Assembly: GCA_965644295.1 (NCBI GenBank)
Contig: CBFFRP010000360.1
Location: 1-64,000, forward strand
Direction: 5' to 3'
Source: Paraphysomonas bandaiensis
Lineage: Eukaryota > Chrysophyceae
DNA: 64,000 nt
Translations under genes and position numbers: made by a program
In this document: in pieces, positions 34,882 through 46,552 of the stretch
Numbering within the stretch: the first letter of the stretch is position 1
Layout of the letters: each line of letters begins with the position of its first letter
Notes under the pieces: model-generated
Told to the model about the DNA's origin: nothing
What the model saw: the letters and a program-made list of their open reading frames with translations, nothing else
Database searches by the model: none

Positions 34882-35562
34882 TGCACAAGTGAAGAATATA
34901 TTTTGAAGACATATACTTCGCTACATGACTAATAATACGACACTTTTATGCATTGTCTGCGCCGTAATCTTCGACTTGTACTGCTGTAGTTTATGCATGC
35001 TACATGTCCGGATTACTTATTATTCCAATGAACTGCTCAAGAACCTGAACAAGTGGGTGCAACAAACTGTATTGTGAATTATTGTACAAAACACTCATAA
35101 AACGCACTATAACAATACATTAGTATTTATTCAACCTGGTCAGTTACTAAGTTGATACCATCTTAAGAACAAATAAAAAAATGCCTCAATCAAAGTATGC
35201 TTTTACACTTGAAACTTATATACTAATAAGTACTTGGGTTTGCGTTCACAGTAAACAATAACTAGTCAGGAAGATGTATCCATGTTTTCACGGTAGCCCC
35301 ATTCACAAAGCTCTAAGCCCTAACGTATTACACCAGCTAAAAAAATGCTACTGATAGTACAAATACCAATTGCAGTATTGAAAACATCTGGTTGCATATT
35401 ACGAGGTATAGCACTGCGCAGGGAATATACAGTAGCAACACAATCCACATGACACAACTGATTCGCTGCAATAACACCTACATTATGATATCAATATTTA
35501 ATGATCACTACATGCGATTGTTCAAATTAAGCCAAACGTATACCAATGATGTGGCGGTAACA
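34882..35562. other. Intergenic, convergent 3' ends
   Basis: AT-rich spacer with no gene. It holds one exact TACTGCTGTA at 34979-34988, the only exact copy of that motif outside a head-to-head spacer. Confidence 0.4.
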
Positions 35563-37694
35563 TTACCGCGACCTAGCTGGACTTTTGACTATGAGTTCCT
35601 GAAATGGATTCTGAGCAGGCCGGGGGGGGGAAAGGGGTGGAGCAGGTGGATGGGATGTGCTGTGCGTTTCTTTATCTTCCGGCTGCGACTGTTCTGTTTT
35701 AACGTTATTTACTATGTGCTTCGCAGGAAGTTTGGATGGCTTCGGTTCAGACTTTGTGTTGACTGTTGAAGTTTTCCCATCCACAACCCTGCGATTAGAC
35801 GAGGTCGTTACAGGCCGTGAAACCCCAGTTCCTTTGCCGCGGAGAGAGGCTCCAGGGGATTTTTTCACTCCAGAACTGCTACCCGTTGTGGTTGGTGCAC
35901 GCCCAGGTGTGCGTCCAGAAGATGCACCAGTTTGTCCACGTACCACAGTACGCATAGATGACTTGCCGGAAGATGTTGCTGACATGCTACTTACAGTACT
36001 CATACTGCTGCCACTACTTGAAGCGTTACTGTTATTGCGGGAAGTTGGTAATCGGGTGCCAGTAGGTTTTGTACTGGTGCTATTACTAGTGCTGCTACTA
36101 GTTGCAGGTCTTGTCACAGGAGTAGTTCGAGACGGCTGCTTCTTAGTCGCTGAGCTCCTAGTACTGATCCCTTTACTTGTGGATGGGGTACGCGAGCTTA
36201 AAACCTTGCTCCGTGTCACTTTACTTCCATCATTACCTCCAGGAGTAGCTGTTTTCTTACCCGAACCCGGAACTTTAGAAGATACCCCAGACTTTATACT
36301 ACCGCTGTCATTAACAGAAGCTTTCTCAGCTGCAACCACGGCAGCTAAGGGCCTCGATAAGCTATGCACATTCTTTGTCGAACTGTTCCATCCTCCACTT
36401 GCTGGTGTACCTGTACTCTTACCCACACTCGATTTAGATGGTGTTTTGCGTTGCGAACAGAATGAATTAGTCTTTTTATCAGCCGTTAAGGATTTTCTCG
36501 GTGGAGATGTCAATGCAATATCGTCGGTACTGACAGCACGGTGGCGCACATCATTTTTTGTACCTTCGCTTCCACCTGCCTCGGCAATAGGTGGGTCTGT
36601 CATGGATGCACTACGAAACCTATCCCCACCCGTGGTACCTTTCGAAGATATCCAGCTGCTGTCCGCTCTAAAAGTTTTTCTCTGCTTCTGTCGTTCTTCG
36701 AGTCGAGCTTTTTTGAGCTCTTCCAGAGTGGCACTCGTTTTCGTCGATTGTGCTGCAGTAGAAGCTGCCTCGTAATTGAAATGTAGACGGTCCATAGATC
36801 CAGAAAGGGGACGAGAAAGCGACGGTCTTGTATCTTCACTTGTTTGTTTTTTGACAGGAGAGGATGGCCTAGAGTGACTTGGAGACTGACTGAAGTTACT
36901 TTCAGACTCCAACGAATTTCTTCTGGATACCACAGGAGCGGAGCAATGAGGAGGAGCACATGAATTTTCCTCCATTATTAACTGGAGATCCGGACTACAT
37001 ATATTCCACAAACGCAACTATATCCACAAAATTCGTAAGTAAGTTTTAAAGTTCGTGGAAAACGAAATATAAAGCATGTCTAGAACTAATAGCTACATAC
37101 CTTGGCATCTGCTAATGAAGCCTTCAATGACTTTGTGGCTATTTCTTTCGCGCAAACACTGCTGATGTCCCAAGATTTGCGAGAGCTATCCGTCTGTACC
37201 TCCCCATCTGAACTGTCTCTACGTTCAACGCTACGTGCGCCAGACGTAATATCACCCCTTTCTTCCACATCAATCTCGGAACGTCCCAAACCTGTACCTT
37301 TTTCTGATAGAGAACTCGATACGGTATTACTCCGAAGATGTCGTATTGCGGGCACATACTCAGAGAGTGTGGATACATTATTCTCCGACTTTATCTTCAT
37401 GATATGCGATAACGGTGTCCGTAAGTCAAATTCACTACCTTCATGATAGTCACTATTCCCATGCTCTAAATCCCATGGAGCAGGACCATCCTCTTCCTCT
37501 TCAATAGTCTCAACAGTCTCTTTATTACTGTCAATGTGATCATTTTTGCTGTTATTATTCTCGTTTTTTGAAGATGCGAATCCTAAAAATTTTCCCAATT
37601 TTTTAATGGAATTCATTTTTTTTTTCTTGGGTCTCTGGGCGTTATCTGCACTAGCATCCATCCCACTCGACTCAGAGTCTCTTCTCCCGTCCAT
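35563..37694 (-). CDS. Large disordered Ser/Thr/Lys-rich protein
   Basis: Exons 37694-37101 and 37017-35563 give 682 aa. No folded domain is recognised. The start MDGRRDSES and the basic patch PKKKKMNSIKKLGKFLGF (possible amphipathic membrane- or nucleus-targeting helix) are followed by an acidic segment (ETIEEEEDGP), then phospho-site-like RRNSLES, SRPSSPVKK and LEELKKARLEERQKQRKTF. The last 250 residues are mostly Ser, Thr, Lys, Arg, Gly and Pro (KTATPGG, SRTPSTSKG, RTTPVTRPA), with a proline stretch PPAPPLSPPRP near the end. The composition resembles the basic projection domains of microtubule-associated proteins, but no signature repeat is present. The long opposite-strand frame at 35657-36775 is a shadow. 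Confidence 0.75.
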
Positions 37695-38480
37695 AGATTG
37701 TTTTTATAGGGTATATATGTGTGATATGCTGTGTGTATGTATGTGTATGTGTGTGTGGATTAATTAGAAGCGAATAACATACTCTGATTAACTGTATTAT
37801 CACTGACTACACTCCATGATGATGGAGGAGGATCAGCTCTCATTCGATTAGGAACGATGGTTGTTAATCTTTCCTCTGTTGTTATATGGACTCCCACCTA
37901 CTGGCTGTACATCCCACGCATCTATCTTCCATATACACACATACAGACATGTACAGTATAGTGGTCCATATACAGTATACTGCTACACCTACAGCAGATA
38001 CATACATAACAACTCAACTCGATGGACTATACGCTATACGTGTATAGTCATAGAATACAATTCAACTTCACACTTCAACGACATTTTCCATATACACTGT
38101 ATGTACAATGTATACAATGAATCACACCATATGTTCTTGTGTAGGTAGGAATACGGATTGTATTCTGGATGATATGAAGTGATCTCAGCCAATTATTGTA
38201 GCGAATCAGATCATGATATAAGCTGCGTACTGGAGCTTATTGGTCCAGGTGGTTCTATTGGTTGGAAGGAGTGTGTGTATGATATCAGCAGGGTGTATAC
38301 ATACATGTACATACACTCCTACTGCTGTATAGAGATAGTAGTATGCAGTATGCATGTTAGTGTGTGCTTGTACGTGCATGTCAGTAGCGTGTATGTTAGT
38401 TAGTCCACTCAGATCAACCACAGAATATTTCCTCACAACACACTGCTACTGTATCATTTCTACTCTATTATAAGTTAGTA
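37695..38480. promoter_or_regulatory. Shared head-to-head promoter region
   Basis: Spacer between the disordered protein (-) and EMG1 (+). It contains the exact motif TACTGCTGTA at 38320-38329 and near copies TACTGCTACA (37978) and TACAGCAGATA (37990), within TACA/TGTA-rich sequence. Confidence 0.6.
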
Positions 38481-39448
38481 ATGGCATCAGCAAGTCCTGA
38501 TGATGAACCGAATGTAAAGAAGGACCGTAAGATCATCCTCATACTTGATCACGCTCAATTAGAAACAGTTAAAACTAAGAAGGGAGACTTCCAACTACTT
38601 AACTGTGATGATCATATGAGTATAATGAAGAAACACAACAAAGACCCCCAGCAATTTAGACCCGATATCTTGCATCAAGTGAGTGATTGCACTTATCTCT
38701 TCTGTATGTACAGCAGAGGCTTATGAATGATATGTATTCAGGAGCTGATGGCCGCATTAGACAGTCCATTGAATAAAGCTGGTCTTATGCAGGTGCATGA
38801 TTGATTTTGAAACGTAGTAATGGAGAATGTTTGATCTGAAGTAAAACGTATAGGTGTATATTCACACAGCCAAGAATGTCCTAATTGAGGTGAATCCTAA
38901 ATGCCGTATTCCCCGGACGTTCAAAAGATTTTCTGGACTTATGGGTACGTATCGAGAATGAATTGCTGATTCTACTGTAGTCCTGATATCACTTTCGTAG
39001 TACAACTACTTCATCGACTTAAAATTCGATCGGCTGATGGAAATGAAACACTATTAAAAGTCATAAAAAATCCGCTTTCACGCCATCTTCCACCGGGAAT
39101 ACACTGCTACGGTATGAATCGAAGATGCAATATATATGTATATGACTCAGCTGTATTGTAGGCATGTCTCAACAAGGGCAGCTCCATAGCCCTGTAACCT
39201 TCGCAGATCAGCTTCCAGATAACTGCCCCATTGCATTTGTTATTGGAGCATTCGCAGTTGGAGCCATTAACCCTGCTGATCACCCTTACGTAAGTATAAG
39301 TGACCCAAAACACTTTGGATAATGACGTTTAATTTGTGCTGTTCTACAGATGACGGACACAATTTCCATATCGGAGTATCCATTAAGTGGAGTTGTGGCG
39401 ATCAATAGAATTCTCGGGGGTATTGAGCACAATTGGGGGATTATATAG
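38481..39448 (+). CDS. EMG1: Ribosome biogenesis methyltransferase EMG1/NEP1
   Basis: SPOUT-class N1-specific pseudouridine methyltransferase of the small-subunit processome, modifying 18S rRNA and needed for 40S assembly in the nucleolus. Exons 38481-38678, 38742-38792, 38854-38944, 39001-39111, 39162-39289 and 39350-39448 give 225 aa. Conserved blocks are [86 protein letters not shown] and the knot region [13 protein letters not shown]. Exon 2 is only 51 nt. A housekeeping gene of normal length. Confidence 0.97.
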
Positions 39449-39994
39449 TTAGGATGTTAGTGGTTGTACTCTTGCAGCTAATTAAGCTGTTAACCTCTGA
39501 TAGCAGCTGTGTCATGAATCGTTGTGATGCATATGACGTAGGATAGTATTTTGAAAAGTATGCATTCCAGTATAATGAAAATGAGAAGTTTTTATTACCA
39601 AAAGGTAGAAGCGATAAGAGAGTACATTATTTAAGTTATATTATAATGCAAGCTCACTAGGCAGTACTACGAATATGCATAAGCATTTGTGCGTCTAACA
39701 AGTAGTTATTACGTCATAACTCATAACATTTTAATCCACTCCGGTAAACGCTGTGGGATTCATGATGCCAGTACTTTAGTACTGCATCTTATTGAAAACT
39801 AAGTCCAATTTTGCACTCTGCTGTTAACTGTTCACCCATTATATATTATACTAATTGTTTCAGTCCTTATTACTTCATATTTCATATTTATGTCACTACG
39901 TTTCGGATGCAGAACTTGGATGAGCCGTTTCAACATCTGATTGCAAAAACCTGCTACTGCAAGCAACACAAAACACATATCGAAACGATTATTA
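39449..39994. other. Intergenic, convergent 3' ends
   Basis: AT-rich spacer between EMG1 (+) and the LOG-family gene (-). No feature recognised. Confidence 0.4.
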
Positions 39995-40821
39995 TTAATA
40001 AAAAGTCTTGTTGTTTTGGGTGGTTTCACTTCCTTCAGCATTCGCCCACTTATCACCTCCACCTCCGGTGGGATCATTGGAAGGTTCTTGCTGCTGTTTT
40101 TGTCGAAACCTGTCGCTTGCTGCCAGACTCCAAGCCAGTGCGGCTTCTACATCATTCTCAACATGAAAATACTCCTCCATTACGTCATACAATAAGCTTT
40201 CATCGTGTGCTCGCTGCAACTGCATGATGGTACCATCAAAATAGTGATCAATGTTCACTACACAGATGGGTATATGTCTCATGCCTCGAAGGCCAAGAAT
40301 GCGGTAAACACTAGTTTCCCACAGCTCATCGAATGTACCTGGACCACCAGGTAGAACGATGACTATATCGGCCTGCTCAATGAGACGCATGCGGCGTTCT
40401 GATAAATCATCTCCGCTACACACCTGGACAAAATAAAACCATTATACACTTTATTCAAAAAGCAACACATGTAGTGAATACTGACAATTTTGTTTTGGAT
40501 TCGATGATCTCCTCCACGAAAGAGTTCGTGTGACACGCCAATAATTTCACCATTACAGTCTGTGACACCTTTGTTGACCGCACCCATACATCCGTGCATA
40601 CCTAGTGTCAATTTTAACTACTATACAACATGAAGATATAGTTATTCTTGTACCTGCCCCATTGATGCAAACATGTCCTTGTCTGGCGATGCCTTGGCCT
40701 AATTTATACGCTGCAGCAGCATGAGTCGATTAGCTATAAAAAGAGGGCATCTGCTACCTTCTTTAGTAAACTTCTCGTTAGTTCGAGGTGAGCTGCTTCC
40801 AAAGACACATATTTTCTTCAT
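39995..40821 (-). CDS. LOG-family nucleoside 5'-monophosphate phosphoribohydrolase
   Basis: Exons 40821-40758, 40710-40654, 40601-40486 and 40423-39995 give 221 aa. The start MKKICVFGSSSPRTNEKF, the segment YKLGQGIARQGHVCINGAG and the signature PGGPGTFDELWE are those of LONELY GUY enzymes (often annotated lysine decarboxylase-like), which release the base from cytokinin-type or AMP-like nucleotides. The motif Arg/Glu residues (FRGGDHR, PGGPGTFDE) are intact. The C-terminal ~45 residues (QKQQQEPSNDPTGGGG...) are a low-complexity extension beyond the usual domain end. Such genes occur in bacteria, plants, fungi and protists; the substrate here is unknown. Confidence 0.92.
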
Positions 40822-41345
40822 AGTATCTTCAATCTCATGCGGTTTACTTCACTCTACCAGTGAGATTAACACACACATACATGTTCAGTTCATCTGTATG
40901 TGTATGTGTATGTGTATGTATGTATGTATGTAGCTCATACCATACACAGACCTCTATAGAAACTTATGTATTCCATGTTCCTGTATACAGAATACGGTAG
41001 AAACCATACTAGAATACAGATGTATTCTATTGTACTCTTATGTATTTTCATGACCAGAAGATTCCATCCGTTGATTGGTATACGTCTGTATTCGGTCTAT
41101 ACAGGTGTGTATATGTCCTGTGGGAATGATACATACACGTACTGTATGTATGTATAGTACAGAGCAGTGTATGTATGTACCGGTACATGTGTGTAGGGTG
41201 TGTATGTATATCTGCATCTATGGCGAGGCTCATATCATCACATTCCACTGCACCACATCCATAGATTGACCTCTCCTCATAGTAATATGCATTGGATGGC
41301 AGTTCACTCTCTCAGTATACATCACAGTGTCACAGTATCGTCTCC
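40822..41345. promoter_or_regulatory. Shared head-to-head promoter region
   Basis: Spacer between the LOG gene (-) and the RING/TRAF gene (+). Rich in TGTATG repeats (40897-40932) and TACTGTATGTATG (41140). No exact TACAGCAGTA. Confidence 0.5.
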
Positions 41346-42572
41346 ATGAATCAAGTCTCTTTCCCATGTAATCGTTCAGAGGTATGCATTAAGCGGCCCA
41401 GTGAGCACCTCTTCTGTCCCCTGTGCTTAGATATATTCTATGAACCACTGCAATGTCCATCTGGTCATACGTTTTGTCGTGTATGTATCATGCAGGCGTT
41501 GAATAAGAGGGCATTGTGTCCTATTCGCTGCTCGGATGTTGCACTGCACCCACACATGCTCATCACCAACAGATTGGCTTCGGATATGATTGACGATTTA
41601 GACGTAAAGTGCCCTTCTGCAGTTAGATCAACGGAGAGTAGACCGCAGAAACTTCTAAGAGTTAGCGAGTGTTCTAATGGTGCAAGTGGTACAGATTATA
41701 CAGACCCCCTTGACCATTGTCAGTGGCTTGGAAAATTTGGTGATTTAAATAATCACATGCAGAAATGCATTCAAGTGTCGGATACTTGTCCGAATGAGGG
41801 ATGTGGTTTAGTAATTAAGCGCTTAGAGATTGATAAGCACTTGAAGAGTTGTGATTATCGAACTGTGTTGTGCGAATTATGTCGATTGGGATATCAAGCT
41901 GTCAATGCAGACCGACATGACGCAGTGTGCTTGGAGCGGACCGTAGTGTGCCCAAGTGGTTGCATGACGGATGGAAACCCTACCGTGTTATTTCGACGTG
42001 AATTGGAGACCCACAAGAGGAATTGTTCCCATGAAGTGGTGGCGTGTCAGTACAGTTCACTCGGGTGTCCTGTTCGCCTACGCAGAGAGGATATAGAATC
42101 ACATGTAGCTGACACATCTGCACATCATTACTATCTTCTTCAAACTGTGTTATCACAGCAACAACTAATAGGAAGCTTAATGCAAAGGATCAGTCGTTCT
42201 GCTAGTGTAACAGTGGATATGGTGTTTCGAATCCCATCTTTTAATCTCAGCCGGACGTACCATTCTCATCGGCAGAGAATATCCGACTTCGAATTTTTTT
42301 TGACGTTTAGGCCCGCGTCCGCACTCTATCATGCAGTGTACTTAGTTTTCCCTGATTTGACACAGTCAATTGTATGTCGATCTACTTGTTCACTATGCAA
42401 GTCGGACCCGAACTCACCGTCTCATACTCGTACCTCGCTTCCATCTGAATACAGTCCTGTGGTTTTTTTCAAATCCTTCAACGAGTTCATTTTATCAGAT
42501 GATATATTAACTGGAGGTTACGTTTCGGATGATGGGAGTATTACACTTACCGAAACTATTACTTTGCTGTAG
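41346..42572 (+). CDS. RING / TRAF-type zinc finger protein with MATH-like C-terminus
   Basis: Single-exon gene, 408 aa from the ATG at 41346; the open frame extends 18 codons upstream without an ATG. RING finger near residues 25-62: CPLCLDIFYEPLQCPSGH then CRVC and LCPIRCSD. TRAF-type zinc fingers follow: CQWLGKFGDLNNHMQKC, CPNEGCGLVIKRLEIDKHL, ELCRLGYQAVNADRHDAVC, CPSGC and CQYSSLGCPVRLRREDIESH. The last ~130 residues end in FKSFNEFILSDDILTGGYVS and DDGSI, as in MATH/TRAF-C sandwiches. By family this is an E3 ubiquitin ligase with a substrate- or receptor-binding C-terminus. The lack of introns stands out against its neighbours. Confidence 0.9.
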   Translation: MNQVSFPCNRSEVCIKRPSEHLFCPLCLDIFYEPLQCPSGHTFCRVCIMQALNKRALCPIRCSDVALHPHMLITNRLASDMIDDLDVKCPSAVRSTESRPQKLLRVSECSNGASGTDYTDPLDHCQWLGKFGDLNNHMQKCIQVSDTCPNEGCGLVIKRLEIDKHLKSCDYRTVLCELCRLGYQAVNADRHDAVCLERTVVCPSGCMTDGNPTVLFRRELETHKRNCSHEVVACQYSSLGCPVRLRREDIESHVADTSAHHYYLLQTVLSQQQLIGSLMQRISRSASVTVDMVFRIPSFNLSRTYHSHRQRISDFEFFLTFRPASALYHAVYLVFPDLTQSIVCRSTCSLCKSDPNSPSHTRTSLPSEYSPVVFFKSFNEFILSDDILTGGYVSDDGSITLTETITLL

Positions 42573-42964
42573 TTGTGTAACTTCATACTACATAGTGCCC
42601 CCAGTGCATGGTACTGACTTTGAGATATACAGAGATCACAAAAAACATTCTAGTGGTCCGAATATTTTTGTCTATAGTTATTTTTATAAGGACATCGTGC
42701 CTTGAATTTATTACATGAAAGCAGCATTACTGGTTCTGAGCAACAATATATTACAATGGAATCTTTAGTCTGAAGTTGATCAGTACTATTGCAGTGTGTA
42801 GTCTATCAATAGCTACATTGTATATATATGAGGTAATAACTATTATTTCGTTGCACCTCTCAGAGGGTTTCATCATTTAACGCTTCACATTTCCATTTTC
42901 ACTAAATGACGTATCCAGCCTATAATAGTATAGTTACATTTAACCACGGGTTCTAAGTATGTTA
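42573..42964. other. Intergenic, 3' flank
   Basis: AT-rich, no gene recognised. Ends at the target duplication of the hAT element. Confidence 0.4.
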
Positions 42965-42972
42965 CATCACCC

Positions 42973-44297
42973 CAGGGATAGGGAACAATATATTGCAATA
43001 CTATTGTTAGGTAGCGTTCCATCAATAGTATTGATGGATTTTTTAAACCGGCCCTACAATACTATTGCAATATATTGCAATATATTGTACAATATATTGC
43101 AATATATTAGTATGACTAATCAGTAAGTAAACACATCCGTAGTTTTCATTTTTAGTACTTGCCATATTTTATAAGGTCTAAGGTCACTTGATAATCAAAC
43201 CCACTACTCTTAACTAATTAAAAGTTTCCTCATACTCATCCTCTGAGCCATCATCGGTGACATCATCATCACCATATTCATTCAATATTGATTGAAATAT
43301 GCTTGCATCCGGCCACAACTGTCGGTTAGCTTTCAGAAACAACAGCATATTAAGTGTAGTAGGATGCATACGTTTGCGCAACACTGATATAATCAGTTTT
43401 GCTGCGCTGAACAGGCGTTCACACGTATTGGAAGTACATACTACATGACTCGTGCACCTGTACTTAGATATTTCAACTTTTCGCTTCTTAAGTTTTTGAG
43501 CTGATTGAAGAATTTTTTCCGCATAGCCAACTTCAGCTTCATCATCCTCTGTATTGTTGCAATAATCACTGTCTGAACGGAGATATATTCTAACAGCATC
43601 TTTCTCAGATCTTGTCAAGTCCAATTCTTCGCCTGCTTGGAGTTTTGCAATTCCATTCTCGAAATTCGGATCATTAAGTCTGAAGGCTGCAGAACAAAAG
43701 CATCCATGGGACCATTGGTGCAGACAGCCCGTAAATACCTCTTCAATGTCTCCTCCCACACATCATGAGAGAAAGTGTGATCCTTTAGATTGTTGTATCC
43801 ATTCCGAATATTCTGTTGTCGTTTACGTCCGCAGATTTTACACTCGTGTTTGTTCGGGACACCTTCGACCGGACTCCAAAAACAGCGGTAAATGTCCCTA
43901 CTCTTGTATGCACTCATCATTCAGTTGTCTCTTCTTGTCACTATAGGATATATATACTATATTAAGAGAAGTACTGTACATACATGTGGAGAGGTGTAGA
44001 GTGCTGTTTGAGCTGGCGATACATAAAAAATAGAAAATAACATCAAAAATAGGCTTTTTTTCTTATTTTCCGGATATTTGTATACAGAGGCGTATATTTT
44101 GCACCATACAGTTGAGGATCTTCTCTTATATGACTATCATAATATTGATTGCAATATATTGCAATAGTATTGTGAGCTCTATTAACAGAAACACTATTGA
44201 TGGAATATTTGACCAGTCCACCAATCAATATATTTTACAATATATTGCAATATATTGTACAATATATTGCAATACAATATATTGTTCCCTATCCCTG
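42973..44297 (-). mobile_element. hAT DNA transposon, internally deleted
   Basis: 1,325 bp bounded by terminal inverted repeats starting CAGGGATAGGGAACAATATA at both ends, between 8-bp target duplications CATCACCC (42965-42972 and 44298-44305). The size of the duplication and the CAGGG terminus are typical for hAT. Subterminal regions hold many copies of AATATATTGCAATA, candidate transposase-binding sites. The encoded transposase lacks its catalytic centre. Confidence 0.95.
43214..43920 (-). pseudogene. hAT transposase remnant (BED finger + dimerisation domain)
   Basis: Two overlapping frames. The upstream one (43920-43615) has a BED zinc finger: YRCFWSPVEGVPNKHECKIC then NLKDHTFSH. The downstream one (to 43214) has the hAT C-terminal dimerisation domain: VVCTSNTCERLFSAAKLI, SVLRKRMHP and LLFLKANRQLW. 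The RNase-H-like catalytic core between them (several hundred residues in active elements) is missing. The halves join only through a frameshift or an implausibly short intron (about 28 bp) near 43690. It could not encode an active transposase. Confidence 0.88.
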
Positions 44298-44444
44298 CAT
44301 CACCCTGCCGATAAGGGATAATACTCCTTATCCTAGGTTGAAATTCAACTTGAATGGCAGATTATCCTCCTGATGTTAAAAACGTAAAGTCTAAAATGTA
44401 CATCTATTTGTAGAAGTGAATGTCTGATTGTTAGCAATGGGAAA

Positions 44445-44480
44445 TATTATTCAACCTAGTCAAATTGGTTGAATTAACAA
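44445..44480. repeat. GACTAGGTTGAAT repeat copy
   Basis: ATTCAACCTAGTCAAATTGG and TTGAATTAAC, the inverted version of the core at 12138-12163 and 30493-30520. Confidence 0.55.
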
Positions 44481-44510
44481 GTGCTTAACTCTGATATCCT
44501 TCTATTTGGT

Positions 44511-44829
44511 TGTCAAGGTTTGACATTATATGAGAAGTATTAACTTAACAACAGAAGGTAACTTATACTCAAAGCTGAGAATTATAAATTATAATCAATA
44601 TCTCTTATCATTCATCAATATCATGTTGTCTCCACTACCACTCATTTCTCGTACGACGATCTTACATCGTCACTACAACTTGCATCGTCACAATATTCCG
44701 TTTTACCACTATATGCTTATCGTCATTCATTCTCACAATACGATTAACAAGACTACAACTGTATAATACAGTAATTTAAATACCTTATAACTACAGCTTT
44801 CAATTGCTCTCATATAGCAGAACTCAACA
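44511..44829 (-). mobile_element. Solo LTR related to the 21-kb element
   Basis: On the minus strand it starts TGTTGAG and ends TTGACA, 319 bp, between 5-bp target duplications TTGGT (44506-44510 and 44830-44834). It shares blocks with the LTR at 20999: AAAGCTGTA, GACGATGTAAGATCGT and AGAAATGAGTGGTAGT. It lacks the nested 5' duplication of that LTR, so its start matches the second copy (21169). A solo LTR normally forms by recombination between the two LTRs of an element. Confidence 0.88.
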
Positions 44830-44834
44830 TTGGT

Positions 44835-45832
44835 GGGCAGAACAATATCTAGTCTCTATCTGTCTATATTTTCGGTTCACGTTAGTTTCCCAAATAAATA
44901 TCTGGTACATATTATTACATATCCCCAGAAAACCACGAAACTATAGATCTCAGTTCGTGACCTGAAGGCTTATTATACAAAGCTCTCTGTAACAAAAAGA
45001 TTTGCTTCTGTTGAAGGAAATTAGTGCTCCCTGATAAAAATGAAAAATCAAGTATTGTTTTAAACTAATATGGGAATGGCAATTGCACTACATTAACTAA
45101 AAATAATTCCATATCACAACAAATGTACCCCTACCACTGAATAATGATACTGATGTTGTATTGAAATTGGTACATAAATGTAATGATGAATGCAAGGTTG
45201 TAGTCACACAAGGCTTCTTGTTGTCGTTAGCATATAATCATCACATTAGTGTACATCACACTTAACCTCTACTAGTGTAACTAGCTTTGACGCTATGTGT
45301 ATGCTGTGAGGAACGTAATCCTGATAAGCATGACTCGCGAGGCGCCCCAAACTCTGAAAGTACTGATGTTGTATTGAAATTGGTACATAAATGTAATGAT
45401 GAATGCAAGGTTGTAGTCACACAAGGCTTCTTTTATTGTCGTTAGCATAATCATCACATTAGTGTACATCACACTTAACCTCTACTAGTGTAACTGACTT
45501 TGACGCTATGTGTATGCTGTGAGGAACGTAATCCTGATAAGCATGACTCGCGAGGCGCCCCAAACTCTGAAAGTACTGGGAGCCACTACTGCAAATTCTA
45601 ATCACTTTCAGTATTAAATATCAGATGTTGTATTCGAACATATAAACTCTTCAGCAAAATTCTTGAAGTATTGTTGCGAAGTCACTTGCACTGATATCAT
45701 TGAGATCTTCCCCTCAACAAAGTCGGACTCGCACCTTTTCGTGGTGTTCTGGGGGATAAGTACCGGAGATATTTCTCCGGGAAACTAACGTGAGCCGCAT
45801 ATTATATAGTCAGCAGATATATTGTTCTGCCC
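44835..45832. mobile_element. Non-autonomous element with ~75-bp inverted ends
   Basis: Left end GGGCAGAACAATAT.. then TTCACGTTAGTTTCCC.. and AATATCTGGTAC; the right end read in reverse is GGGCAGAACAATAT.. then CTCACGTTAGTTTCCC.. and AATATCTCCGGTAC. Homology covers about 75 bp with a few indels. The ~1-kb interior has no recognisable gene and contains a tandem duplication. No target duplication was identified. The solo LTR lies exactly at its left edge and dispersed repeat A at its right edge. Confidence 0.7.
45149..45578. repeat. Two 213-217-bp tandem copies
   Basis: Units start at 45149 and 45362 (both ACTGATGTTGTATTGAAATT) and end CTCTGAAAGTACTG. They differ by small indels (for example CTTGTTGTCG against CTTTTATTGTCG). 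Confidence 0.95.
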
Positions 45833-46040
45833 ACTCATAGCCAAATGCTTGTGTGGTACAAGGGACACTAATAAGTGTCACTTGTGTAGACGTCTTTGGG
45901 CCCTGACGAATAAACAGGCATCCGGGAATGGGCCCACCTCAAGGGCATCCGGGACAGGGCCCACCAGAAGGGTAACCGGGGTATTGGGCTGCCTGCTGAA
46001 GTTAAGCATCCGGGATGTTCACCTTAAGAACTCAAAACAC
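45830..46040. repeat. Dispersed repeat A, copy 2
   Basis: Second copy of the repeat at 46-240. It includes an extra GGGACAGGGCCCACC-type segment, so the CATCCGGGA..GGGCCCA.. unit is itself repeated about three times. Confidence 0.8.
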
Positions 46041-46552
46041 CTGAAGTCAGCAGATGTCAGGTATATCAACATTCTGCTTGCTCCCTGCGTTTGCTTTGAG
46101 TGATTGATGCTGAGTATGAGTTCACATTATTCGGTATCTGTGTGGCCAATGACCGAGGTAATGCGTCAAACTTTCCTCATGGATGCATGGCAATGGCAAT
46201 GATGTGATTAGACCTGTCATGTCTTCTCACACGTCTACTGCCTAGTCTTGGTTTCTCCTGACCCAGGTCATTGAGATTATATCAAGGCTCTGGCACTGTT
46301 CTCCAAGCAGTGTCAGGTACATTTGTGGTGCTTTTATGTTATTCTTAAGTCGAGGTAATACCAAAACCTGGTAAAGCAATTTCACCAGGTTTCATATATA
46401 AGTATTGAGTTATTATTTTACTGTAATTTGTATCTGAGAGGTTAAAGATAAAGAAAAAGTCGCAAGTATAGTTGTTATTAGCAGTATTTATTGCGTTAAA
46501 AGTTGGCCCTGCTATTATTACTTGTGTTTTGTAATATCATATTCTCATATAG

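Noticed and set aside
35657-36775. 372-codon plus-strand frame opposite the disordered protein
   Set aside because: It is antisense to a Ser/Thr-rich frame, has a Leu/Val-rich composition expected of such a shadow, and lacks any domain; the minus-strand frame has a start, a splice junction and consistent composition.
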